Of a DNA stretch of 64,000 bases, positions 51,885 to 59,931 are shown one piece after another; the stretch's first letter is position 1, and every line of letters starts with the position of its first letter. The DNA lies in the NCBI RefSeq assembly GCF_001428825.1, contig NZ_LMIT01000002.1, positions 195,510-259,509 on the forward strand, written 5' to 3'. Under the pieces are notes generated by a model. That model had not been told where the DNA came from. It was given only the letters and a program-made list of their open reading frames with translations, and ran no database searches. The translations under genes and the position numbers were made by a program. The DNA is from Nocardioides sp. Root240 (GTDB lineage: Bacteria; Actinomycetota; Actinomycetes; Propionibacteriales; Nocardioidaceae).

Positions 51885-51912
51885 ATTACGATCATACTAT
51901 TACGACCGTACT
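51885..51912. promoter_or_regulatory. Tandem TACGRYCRTA operator in TetR/OYE divergent promoter
   Basis: Two adjacent 14-bp repeats, ATTACGATCATACT and ATTACGACCGTACT (12 of 14 identical), each centred on a near-palindrome TACGRYCRTA. They lie 40 bp upstream of the TetR start and 24 bp before the OYE start. The sharp A/T content contrasts with the surroundings. Probable binding site for two TetR dimers. Confidence 0.65.
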
Positions 51913-51936
51913 GCAATCCCGACATCTGGAGTCGCC

Positions 51937-53184
51937 ATGGCCTCGCTCGCTGATCCGCTCGACCTGCCGTCCGGCGTACGGCTGCCCAACCGCATCGGCA
52001 AGGCGGCGTTGAGCGAGGCCCTGGGCGACGCCGACAACTCGCCCGACAACCGGATCGTCACCCTCTACCGGCGCTGGGCGCAGGGAGGCTACGGACTGCT
52101 GGTCACCGGGAACATCATGGTCGACCGCGCCCATCTCGGGGAGCCGGGCAACATCGTGATCGAGGACCGTCGCGCCCTGCCGCAGCTGACGGCGTGGACC
52201 AAGGCCGCGCACGACGGGGGCGCGGTGATCCTCGCGCAGCTGAACCACCCGGGCCGCCAGTCCAACCTCCTCGCCGTCGGCCACCGCCCCGTGGCGCCGA
52301 GTGCCGTCCCGCTGGCGATGCCCGGCGCCACCACGCCGCGGGAGCTGACCGCCGCCGAGATCGAGGACATCGTCGAGCGCTTCGCGACCGCCGCCGCGGT
52401 CTGCGAGGAGGCCGGGTTCGACGGCGTCGAGCTCCACGCGGCCCACGGTTACCTGATCACCCAGTTCCTCTCGCCGCTCACGAACCTGCGCACCGACGAG
52501 TGGGGAGGCAGTCCCGAACGGCGCATGCGGTTCCTGATCGAGGTCGTGCGCCGCGTGCGATCCCTGGTCCGCCCCGGCTTCGCGGTCGCCGTGAAGCTGA
52601 ACTCCGCGGACTTCCAGCGCGGAGGCTTCAGCGAGGACGACTCCCGTGCGGTCGTCGCTGCCCTCGCCGAGGAGGCCGTCGACCTGATCGAGGTCAGTGG
52701 AGGCAGCTACGAGGCCCCGGCCATGGGTGGCTCCGAGGCCTCGTCCACCCGCGAGCGGGAGGCCTACTTCCTCGACTACGCACGGTCGGTGCGGCGCGAG
52801 GCGGGATCGATCCCGATCGCGGTGACCGGTGGTTTCCGAAGCCGCGCCGCGATGGAGGCGGCGCTGGAGGTCGGTGACTGCGACCTCGTGGGCTTGGCCC
52901 GGCCGACCGTCACCACGACCGACGCCGCGGCGGCCATCCTCGAGGGGCGCACCAGCGTGCTGACGGCGCACGAGATCCGGGCCGGCATGCGTCCCATCCT
53001 CGGCCGGCTCACCGACCTGAAGGCGCTCGACGGCTTCCTGAACATCAGCTGGAACACCGACCAGCTGCACCGGCTGGCCCGAGGGCAGGAGCCGGACCTG
53101 AGCCGTGGTGCCCTGCGCACCGCCACCGCCATGGTGCGCCGCAACGGCCGCGTCTCGTTCACCCCGCGTCGGGGCCTCAAGTGA
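51937..53184 (+). CDS. Old Yellow Enzyme-family NADH:flavin oxidoreductase
   Basis: The 415-residue FMN enzyme shows LPNRIGKAALSEALGD, VILAQLNHPGRQSN, the active-site pair HAAHGYLITQFLSP, NLRTDEWGGSPERRMRFLIE cut into shorter conserved blocks, and GFRSRAAMEAAL near the phosphate site. It reduces activated C=C bonds. The ATG at 51937 has GGAG 5 nt upstream; the frame extension to 51844 would cross the operator. First gene of a four-gene operon. Confidence 0.92.
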   Translation: MASLADPLDLPSGVRLPNRIGKAALSEALGDADNSPDNRIVTLYRRWAQGGYGLLVTGNIMVDRAHLGEPGNIVIEDRRALPQLTAWTKAAHDGGAVILAQLNHPGRQSNLLAVGHRPVAPSAVPLAMPGATTPRELTAAEIEDIVERFATAAAVCEEAGFDGVELHAAHGYLITQFLSPLTNLRTDEWGGSPERRMRFLIEVVRRVRSLVRPGFAVAVKLNSADFQRGGFSEDDSRAVVAALAEEAVDLIEVSGGSYEAPAMGGSEASSTREREAYFLDYARSVRREAGSIPIAVTGGFRSRAAMEAALEVGDCDLVGLARPTVTTTDAAAAILEGRTSVLTAHEIRAGMRPILGRLTDLKALDGFLNISWNTDQLHRLARGQEPDLSRGALRTATAMVRRNGRVSFTPRRGLK

Positions 53185-54083
53185 GCCGCCCGTCGTACGA
53201 CCTCACCGACAAGGTCGTCCTCATCACCGGCGGGAACGGCGGGATCGGAGCCGCGACGGCCCGCACCCTGCTCGGCCGCGGCGCCCGCGTGGTGATCGCC
53301 GACATCGACCCGGCGACGCCCGGTCGTGCGAGGGACCTGCACCCGGCCAACGCCCTGGGATGCGTCGCCGACGTCCGCGACCCCTCGACGCTCGAGGCCG
53401 CCGTGGCTCACGCGGTCGACCACTTCGGGCGTCTGGACGTCGTGATCGCCAACGCCGGACTCCTCGCGAAGGCGGCCACCCTGCGCAACACGCCCACCGC
53501 GGACATCGAGGCCACCCTGGCGGTGAACGTCACCGGCGTCGCCAACACGGTGACCGCGGCGCTGCCCCAGGTGATCGCCCAGCAGGGGCAGGTCGTTGTG
53601 ATCAGCTCGGTCTTCGCCTTCCTCAACGGCATGGGCACGATCCCGTACGCCATGAGCAAGGCGGCCGTCGAGCAGCTCGGACGCGGTCTGCGCGTCGAGC
53701 TCGCCGACCATGGCGTCTCCGTCCTGACGGCGTACTTCTCCCTCGTCCAGACAGACATGATCGCCCGCGGCGTGGACGAGGACCCGGTCGTCATGGAGCT
53801 GCTCGGCGCCCTGCCCAAGGCGATGCTCAAGCGGATCACGCCGGATCAGGCCGCCGCCGGCATCGCGGACGGACTGGAGAACCGCGCGGTGCGGGTCATC
53901 CGCCCGAACCTGTGGGGTCCAGTGTCCTCCCTGCGGGGCCTCCTGAACCCCACGCTCGACTCCCGTTTCAGCCGCGACCGCCGCATCCTCGACGTCCTCG
54001 CCCGACTCGACGCCCGCCCGGTGGCCGTCGTACCCACACCCGCAACAACGTCTGCAGGATCCTCACGAAGGAAGAAGTCATGA
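53181..54083 (+). CDS. Short-chain dehydrogenase/reductase
   Basis: The 300-residue SDR has the cofactor loop VVLITGGNGGIGAATA (TGxxxGxG), NAG (IANAGLL), Ser (VVISSVFAF) and the catalytic YAMSK (Tyr-x3-Lys). It interconverts alcohols and ketones, probably on the product of the Old Yellow Enzyme. The GTG start overlaps the OYE stop. The C-terminal 25 residues (PTPATTSAGSSRRKKS) look non-conserved. Confidence 0.9.
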   Translation: MSRPSYDLTDKVVLITGGNGGIGAATARTLLGRGARVVIADIDPATPGRARDLHPANALGCVADVRDPSTLEAAVAHAVDHFGRLDVVIANAGLLAKAATLRNTPTADIEATLAVNVTGVANTVTAALPQVIAQQGQVVVISSVFAFLNGMGTIPYAMSKAAVEQLGRGLRVELADHGVSVLTAYFSLVQTDMIARGVDEDPVVMELLGALPKAMLKRITPDQAAAGIADGLENRAVRVIRPNLWGPVSSLRGLLNPTLDSRFSRDRRILDVLARLDARPVAVVPTPATTSAGSSRRKKS

Positions 54084-54919
54084 CCACCGCCTGGAAGACC
54101 ACGCCCACCAAGGCGATCGACGTCGACGGCACCTCGTTCGCCTACCGCGAGCTGGGCGAGCCCGGAGGTGTGCCGGTCGTGTTCCTGCACCACCTGACCG
54201 CCGTGCTCGACGACTGGGACCCGCGCGTGCTGGACGGCGTCGCCGCGAAGCACCACGTGATCGCGTTCGACAACCGCGGCGTCGGGAGCACCGGCGGCCG
54301 GGTGCCGACCGACGTCGCCCAGATGGGCGCCGACGCGATCGCCTTCATCCGTGCGCTGGGCCACGACCAGGTCGACCTGATCGGCTTCTCGCTCGGCGGG
54401 GGCGTGGCCCAGATGGTCGCACTCCAGGCGCCCGACCTGGTCCGCCGGTTGGTGCTCGCCGGCACGGGCCCGCGCGGCGGCGGGGGCATCTGGAAGATGC
54501 CGTTCATCGTCGGCGGTGCCTACGCCAAGGCCTTCCTGAGTCGGAAGGACCCGCGCCACTTCCTCTTCTTCCCCCGCACCCGGGAGGGCAAGAAGGCGGC
54601 CAACGCCTACTTCGCGCGGCTCGCGGAGCGCACGTCGGACCTGGACACCCCGATCTCCCGGCAGGCCGGCATCGCGCAGGTGCGCGCGATCACGAGCGCG
54701 GGACTGCACCGCGCCGACGACCTGTCGCAGATCAAGGTCCCGGTCCTCGTCGCCAACGGCGACAACGACCTGATGGTCGCCAGTGAGCACTCCAGGGACA
54801 TGGCGGCCCGGCTGCCCGACTCCCGCCTGCGGATCTACCCCGCCGCCGGTCACGGCGGCGTGTTCCAGTACCACCACGAGTTCGTGCCCGAGGTCCTCGA
54901 CTTCCTGGGGGCGAAGTGA
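54080..54919 (+). CDS. Alpha/beta hydrolase, paralog 3
   Basis: The 279-residue enzyme has elbow GFSLGG (Ser), acid ANGDNDLMV and His AAGHGGVFQYHH. It is the closest match of paralog 2 on the other side of the TetR switch and shares LHHLTAVLDDWDPRVLDG. It is coupled to the SDR gene by ATGA and to the CrtA-like gene by GTGA. Confidence 0.9.
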   Translation: MTTAWKTTPTKAIDVDGTSFAYRELGEPGGVPVVFLHHLTAVLDDWDPRVLDGVAAKHHVIAFDNRGVGSTGGRVPTDVAQMGADAIAFIRALGHDQVDLIGFSLGGGVAQMVALQAPDLVRRLVLAGTGPRGGGGIWKMPFIVGGAYAKAFLSRKDPRHFLFFPRTREGKKAANAYFARLAERTSDLDTPISRQAGIAQVRAITSAGLHRADDLSQIKVPVLVANGDNDLMVASEHSRDMAARLPDSRLRIYPAAGHGGVFQYHHEFVPEVLDFLGAK

Positions 54920-55662
54920 CGGGCGGGCCCGACTTCGTCACCATCGACGCCTTCGGGCGGCCGCCGGGCGGGCGACTCCGATGGCGACGTGGCCTCGCCC
55001 GCGCGATCGAGAACGGCATCAGTGGGCTCCGTGGCGCCTCGGTGAACTACGCCAACAACGGCACCCACGCCCTCGTACCCAGCCTGGTGCCGGGTGGGTG
55101 CGCCCTCGTGGCAGCCTGGGAGTCGGCCGAGGCGGCCGAGGCCGCGTTCGCCGGCCCGCTGCGTGGTGCGATCGACGGTCCGGGCCGGTTCAGCATGGAC
55201 AGCGAGCTCGTCCGGGTGCGGATCGACTCGGAGTCCGAGCGGGACGACTGGCACGGCTGGCGGCCCAGTGCCGAGGGGGCCGAGCCCCTCGCGGAGGGCG
55301 AGCCCATGGTCGCGATCGTGCACGGCATCCTCCGCCGCGGCCGGCTCGTCGAGTTCCTCCGCAACAACGTGCACGCAGCCAGCCGGGCCGCCCACCACCC
55401 CGGGCATCGCGGCAGCATCGACATCTCGTCCCAGCTGCCCTACGAGCACACCTCGATCAGTCTCTGGAAGACGTACGGCCTCGCGCAGGACTTCGCCTAC
55501 AAGAAAGGCGGCCACGCCAGTGCCATGACCCATGCGCTGAAGGAGAAGACCCATCGGGTCGGGGTCTTCCTCCAGGCCCGGCCGCTGGCCTGCACCGGGG
55601 CGCTCGGGATCGACCGGCCGCCGTACCCGCAGCTGCCGGAGGCGCGCCGAGCGGGTTGCTAG
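54916..55662 (+). CDS. Spheroidene monooxygenase (CrtA)-like protein
   Basis: The 248-residue protein resembles CrtA-type heme monooxygenases: ISLWKTYGLAQDFAYKKGGH near residues 180-200 and the C-terminal GVFLQARPLACTGALG. No carotenoid genes are nearby, so an oxygenation or hydroxylation of another hydrophobic substrate in this cluster is more likely than carotenoid keto-group formation. The GTG start overlaps the hydrolase 3 stop. Assignment rests on short motifs. Confidence 0.65.
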   Translation: MTGGPDFVTIDAFGRPPGGRLRWRRGLARAIENGISGLRGASVNYANNGTHALVPSLVPGGCALVAAWESAEAAEAAFAGPLRGAIDGPGRFSMDSELVRVRIDSESERDDWHGWRPSAEGAEPLAEGEPMVAIVHGILRRGRLVEFLRNNVHAASRAAHHPGHRGSIDISSQLPYEHTSISLWKTYGLAQDFAYKKGGHASAMTHALKEKTHRVGVFLQARPLACTGALGIDRPPYPQLPEARRAGC

Positions 55663-56351
55663 GTCCAGGCGCGCCGGAGCGCGGTCTCGTGCGATGCGAG
55701 GGCGGCGGCGCGGTCGGCCCCGAGCCCGACGCAGAAGGTGACGCCCATCGGGACCAGGACCTGCCAGACGGGGTCGGCGAACTCGGCGAAGTGGTGGGAG
55801 AGCTCGAGGGTGACGTAGCCGTGGACGAAGCTCCACAGCGCGCCGGCCGCAGCGGCCGGGTCCTCGATCGTGAGCCCGCCGTCGTCGCCCATCCGCGCGG
55901 CGGCCGCGATCACGTGGGCGTACGCAGCGTGGAACGCGGGGGAGTGGCCGGCCCGCCGCTCGCCCTTCGCAGGCGTCGGACGATAGGTCGCGCGGGTCGA
56001 GAGGCCGAACATGGCGTCGTACAGGTGCGGGTTCGCGCGCGCGTAGGACAGGGTGGTGAGGGCCATCGTGAACAGGTCGGCCACGGGATCCTCGCTCGCA
56101 CCCACCTCCGCGAACGCTTGACCCAGCTGGTCGAAGCCGTGGTCCTGCACGGCGCTGAGCAGCTCGGGGACCCCTCCGAAGTAGTTGTAGACGACCATGC
56201 TCGACATGCCGGCCCGTGCGGCGACCGCTCGTGCCTTGATGGCCGAGGGCCCTTCCTCGGCGAGCATGGCGACGGCTGCCTCGATGAGTCGCTCGGGGAT
56301 CCCGTTCGACGGGCCGTCGGTCGTGGTGGAGTCTCTCGCCATGGGCGTCAT
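55659..56351 (-). CDS. TetR-family repressor of the GMC/acyl-CoA cluster
   Basis: The 230-residue protein has the helix-turn-helix KARAVAARAGMSSMVVYNYF and a TetR_C_33-like ligand domain (DLFTMALTTLSYARANPHLYDAMFGLS shortened). Its ATG at 56351 overlaps the GMC oxidoreductase stop, so it is translated with the enzyme whose promoter holds a strong palindrome; autoregulation through 57980-57994 is likely. It ends 4 nt inside the convergent CrtA-like gene. Confidence 0.88.
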   Translation of the reverse strand: MTPMARDSTTTDGPSNGIPERLIEAAVAMLAEEGPSAIKARAVAARAGMSSMVVYNYFGGVPELLSAVQDHGFDQLGQAFAEVGASEDPVADLFTMALTTLSYARANPHLYDAMFGLSTRATYRPTPAKGERRAGHSPAFHAAYAHVIAAAARMGDDGGLTIEDPAAAAGALWSFVHGYVTLELSHHFAEFADPVWQVLVPMGVTFCVGLGADRAAALASHETALRRAWT

Positions 56352-57949
56352 CGTCCCAAACCGGCGGCAGGGACCTGGGCCATGGCGTGCTCGGCCAGGG
56401 CGGTGATCGTCAGCGCCGGGTTCACACCGGGGTTGGCCGGGAGTGCAGCGGCATCGCAGACGACCATGTTGCGGTAGCCGTACACCTTCAGCTCGGCGTC
56501 CACGACCCCGGTCGCCGGGCTCGCGCCGATCACCGCGCCGCCGAGCACGTGGGCCGTCATCGGCCGGTTCCCGAACGCCTCGAAGACGCTGCCCTGGGCG
56601 ATGCCCCCGGTGCGCTCCGCGAGCCACGTCGCGACCCGGTGACCCTCTCGGATGAACGTCGGGGCGGGGCGCTCGTCGTCGCGGCCGGTGGAGAGCCGGT
56701 AGCCCCTGCCGAGGAGGCGCTTGCTGGCAACGAACCGGATCGCGTTGTCCCGTGGCTGCATGACGAGCATCATCAGCGTCCTCGCGCTCCAGCCCGAGCG
56801 CAGCGTCGCCAGCCAGCGTCGGGGGTGGCGCAGCACGGTGACGAGCCAGCTCAGCAGGCGGCGAGCGGGACGGCCCTCGCCGACCAGCACCGTGAACATC
56901 AGCCTCATGAAGTCGCCGCGAGGACCATAGGTGAGGAACTCGATCTGGGTGTCGCCGTCGACGACGACCCGACTGCTCGCGGTGACGTCGCGCCACGTGC
57001 CGATGTCCTCGGGGAGCAGGACCGACAGCACGGCCTCGCTGTTGGTGCGGACGAGGTGACCCAGGCGGTCGCTCACGGCGGGCAGGGACCCGCGGTGCTT
57101 GCAGTCCGCGAGGAGGGCGTTGGTGCCCACCGCGCCGCCGGCGAACACGACGCCGCGCGTCGTGACGCTGGTGCACCCTTGTCGCCACCTGGTGCCGGGC
57201 CGGCGAGTCGAGACCCGATAGCCGTCGCTCCCGTCCGCGGCCCCGAGCGGGGTCACGTCGACGACCTCGCGCTCGGCGAGGATCCGGGCACCGAGCCTCT
57301 GCGCGAACCAGAGGTAGTTCTTGGTGAGTCGGTTGGCTGCACCGGTGCGGCAACCGGTCATGCACTGCCCGCACCGGGTGCATCCCGTGCGGTCAGGCCC
57401 TTCGCCGCCGAAGTAGGGATCCGGCACCGTGACACCGGGCTCGCCGAAGAAGACGGCCACGGGCGCCGGCGCGAAAGCGCCCCCGAAGCGGTCCGCGACC
57501 TCGCGCGTCAGGCCGCTGGTCACGGACTCCCAGGGCGTCCGGCTCGCGCCGAGCATCCGCTCCGCTGTGCGGTAGTGGGGTTCGAGGTGCTCCCGCCATG
57601 GTGCGAGCGCCGTCCACTGGGGATGACGGAAGAAGGCCTCGTGGGGGCGGAAGAGGACGCCGCCGTACACCAGGCTGCCGCCGCCGACCCCGGTCTGGGT
57701 CGAGCTGAAGACGTGGCGGAACAGGACGTTGCGCATGATCCCGCGCAGTCCCGTCGCCGGTGCCCAGACGAAGCGGCGGCTGTCCGATGCGGACGTGGGC
57801 AGCTCGTCGTCGGCGTACGAGCGCCCGCGCTCGAACACGGCGACCCGGTAGCCCTTCTCGGCCAGGCGCAGGGCGGCGACGCTCCCGCCGAAGCCGGAGC
57901 CGATGACGACCCAGTCATGGTCGACGGACGGGTGGGTGGTGTTGCTCAC
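56348..57949 (-). CDS. GMC-family oxidoreductase with Cys cluster (cholesterol-oxidase-like)
   Basis: The 533-residue FAD enzyme has WVVIGSGFGGSVAALRLAEKG (dinucleotide fold), GVGGGSLVYGGVLFRP, an internal ferredoxin-like CTRCGQCMTGC (CxxCxxCxxxC, about 175-186) and the C-terminal VCDAAALPANPGVNPALTITALAEH with the GMC active-site His/Asn region. It likely oxidises a sterol, terpenoid or fatty alcohol. The GTG at 57949 has GGAGG 7 nt upstream; the frame further upstream is the antisense of the crotonase gene. Confidence 0.88.
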   Translation of the reverse strand: MSNTTHPSVDHDWVVIGSGFGGSVAALRLAEKGYRVAVFERGRSYADDELPTSASDSRRFVWAPATGLRGIMRNVLFRHVFSSTQTGVGGGSLVYGGVLFRPHEAFFRHPQWTALAPWREHLEPHYRTAERMLGASRTPWESVTSGLTREVADRFGGAFAPAPVAVFFGEPGVTVPDPYFGGEGPDRTGCTRCGQCMTGCRTGAANRLTKNYLWFAQRLGARILAEREVVDVTPLGAADGSDGYRVSTRRPGTRWRQGCTSVTTRGVVFAGGAVGTNALLADCKHRGSLPAVSDRLGHLVRTNSEAVLSVLLPEDIGTWRDVTASSRVVVDGDTQIEFLTYGPRGDFMRLMFTVLVGEGRPARRLLSWLVTVLRHPRRWLATLRSGWSARTLMMLVMQPRDNAIRFVASKRLLGRGYRLSTGRDDERPAPTFIREGHRVATWLAERTGGIAQGSVFEAFGNRPMTAHVLGGAVIGASPATGVVDAELKVYGYRNMVVCDAAALPANPGVNPALTITALAEHAMAQVPAAGLGR

Positions 57950-57966
57950 GGCGCATCCTCCAGGGG

Positions 57967-58007
57967 CTTGTCGCAAGAGGATAACCTCGTTATCGTAGTG
58001 GGACAAG
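57967..58007. promoter_or_regulatory. Nested palindromic operator, GMC/crotonase divergent promoter
   Basis: A perfect inner repeat GATAAC-CTC-GTTATC (57980-57994) sits exactly inside an outer repeat CTTGTC (57967-57972) / GACAAG (58002-58007); both share the centre 57987. Starts of the two divergent genes are 38-65 bp away. Probable site for the TetR protein at 55659. Confidence 0.7.
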
Positions 58008-58051
58008 CGGCGCAGAAACGCCCGCCACAGCACCGCAACGGAGATCCGGAC

Positions 58052-59023
58052 ATGGCAGAAGAAGTACGAGGCAACCTCGCGATCGAGGACCGCGGCGCGG
58101 TGCTGGTCGCCCGCATCGACGGCGGCCCGCTGGGCCTGTTCGGCAACGACATCGCCGAGCAGCTCGACGCGCTGGTCGACCGGGCCGACCGCGACCCGGC
58201 GGTCCAGGCAGTCGTCTTCACCGGGACCCATCCGGAACGGTTCGTCTCCCACGCCGAGGTGCGCTGGCTGCAGGAGGGCGGAGCGACCGTTCCGTCCGTC
58301 GGTGTGCGTGGTGCCTCGGCCCTGGCCCACACCGCGCGCGGGGTCAACCGGGTCGGCGGCCTGAAGGCCGCGCTCGGCAGGACGCCGCTGTGGCCGGCCG
58401 TCCAGCTCGAGCGGGTGCACCAGACCTTCCTCAAGATGAACCGCAGCGGGGTCATCTTCATCGCCGCCCTCAACGGGTCCGCGCTCGGTCTCGGCGCCGA
58501 GTTCTGCTGGGCCAACGACCTGCGTGTCATGGCCGACGGCGACTTCGTCATCGGCCAGCCCGAGGTGCTGCTCGGGATCATGCCGGGCGGTGGCGGCAGC
58601 CAGCGCTTGCCGCGCCTCGTCGGCAACCACCAGGCGCTGCTGGCGATCCTGTCCGGTGAGCCGTTCACCCCGGCTCAGGCGCTGGAGGTCGGCGCCGTGG
58701 ACGACGTCGTGGCGCCCGACCAGGTGCTCGACCGGGCCCTCGAGGTCGCCCGGCACCTCGGCTCACGACCCAAGTCGTCGAGGGCGGCGATCAAGCGATC
58801 GGTCTACTTCGGGGGGTCGGCGAGCCTGGAGGAGGGGCTGCACATCGAGCGCTCCGAGTTCCTCGCCACTGCGCTCTCCGGCATCGGCCAGGAGCTGATG
58901 CTCGACTACATGACCAACACCGAGGCCTCCGGGGAGCTGCCGCTGTACCAGCCCGGCGTGTACGAGCAGGTCCTCGAGACGGGCACCACCCGCGGTGCCG
59001 GAGCGAAGGGAGCGGTCGCATGA
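58052..59023 (+). CDS. Enoyl-CoA hydratase/isomerase-family (crotonase) protein
   Basis: The 323-residue protein keeps both crotonase Glu residues: NGSALGLGAEFCWANDLR and QPEVLLGIMPGGGGSQRLPRLVG. The oxyanion-hole segment is divergent (PERFVSHAEVRW). A hydratase acting on an enoyl-CoA made by the ligase in the same operon is likely. The ATG at 58052 has GGAGAT upstream. It overlaps the next gene by 4 nt. Confidence 0.88.
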   Translation: MAEEVRGNLAIEDRGAVLVARIDGGPLGLFGNDIAEQLDALVDRADRDPAVQAVVFTGTHPERFVSHAEVRWLQEGGATVPSVGVRGASALAHTARGVNRVGGLKAALGRTPLWPAVQLERVHQTFLKMNRSGVIFIAALNGSALGLGAEFCWANDLRVMADGDFVIGQPEVLLGIMPGGGGSQRLPRLVGNHQALLAILSGEPFTPAQALEVGAVDDVVAPDQVLDRALEVARHLGSRPKSSRAAIKRSVYFGGSASLEEGLHIERSEFLATALSGIGQELMLDYMTNTEASGELPLYQPGVYEQVLETGTTRGAGAKGAVA

Positions 59024-59928
59024 CCGGACGGAACCGCCACGACGTGACTCGCCACGACATCACCTTCGACTCCGACGGAGACACCTGCGCGGCCTGGCTC
59101 TTCCTGCCCGACGGTGTCGAGCGCCCCCCAGTGGTGATCCTGGGCCACGGCCTGGGCGCCACCCGCGAGATGCGCCTGGACGCCTTCGCCGAGCGCTTCG
59201 CGCAGGCGGGGATCGCCGCGATCGCCTTCACCTACCGCCACTTCGGGGACTCCACTGGCCAGCCGCGTCAGCTGCTCTCCATCAAGCGGCAGCTGGCCGA
59301 CTGGGACGCCGCCATCGCGCATGCCAAGACCCGCGGTGACGTCGACGGCAGCCGCATCGCGGTCTGGGGCAGCTCCTTCGGGGGCGGACACGCCATCATC
59401 GTCGCCTCCCGCCATCCCGAGCTGCGCGCCGCTGTCTCGCAGTGCCCGTTCACCGACGGCCTCGCCTCGGCCCGCGCGCTGGGGCCGATCGGCACGATGA
59501 GGCTGCTCCCGACCGTCGGGGCCGATGTCTGGTCGGCGATCCGTGGCAAGGAGCCACGTCTGCTGACGTTGGCCGGTGCGCCCGGAGACAAGGCGCTCAT
59601 GACCGCGCCGGACGCGCTGCCCGGCTACCAGGCCCTCGTCCCCGAGGGCACCACGTTCGTCAACGAGGTCGCGGCGCGCGTCGCGCCGACCATCACCTGG
59701 CACCGGCCGGGGAAGGCGGCGAGGAAGGTCAAGGTGCCGATCCTGTTCTGTGTCTGCGACCACGACTCCGTGACGCCGGCCGAGGAGACCCTCGCCTACG
59801 CCCGGACGGCGCCGAAGGGCGAGATCAGGAGCTACGACGCCGGCCACTTCGACATCTACCTCGGCCAGCCCTTCGAGGAGATCGTCGTGGACCAGACCGA
59901 GTTCCTCACCCGGCACCTGGAGGCCTGA
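59020..59928 (+). CDS. Alpha/beta hydrolase (dienelactone/acyl-peptidase-like)
   Basis: The 302-residue enzyme is unlike the three paralogs: HGLGATREMRLDAFAERF, TYRHFGDSTG, elbow VWGSSFGGG (Ser), acid VCDHDSVTP and His DAGHFDIYLG. It belongs to the cap-less YtmA/DLH-like group. It may hydrolyse an ester or thioester intermediate. Middle gene of the crotonase-hydrolase-ligase operon. Confidence 0.88.
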   Translation: MTGRNRHDVTRHDITFDSDGDTCAAWLFLPDGVERPPVVILGHGLGATREMRLDAFAERFAQAGIAAIAFTYRHFGDSTGQPRQLLSIKRQLADWDAAIAHAKTRGDVDGSRIAVWGSSFGGGHAIIVASRHPELRAAVSQCPFTDGLASARALGPIGTMRLLPTVGADVWSAIRGKEPRLLTLAGAPGDKALMTAPDALPGYQALVPEGTTFVNEVAARVAPTITWHRPGKAARKVKVPILFCVCDHDSVTPAEETLAYARTAPKGEIRSYDAGHFDIYLGQPFEEIVVDQTEFLTRHLEA

Positions 59929-59931
59929 GCC

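Noticed and set aside
56387..58051. Frame extension making an 878-residue crotonase fusion
   Set aside because: The added 555 residues are antisense to the GMC oxidoreductase gene and cross the nested operator; ATG 58052 has its own ribosome site.
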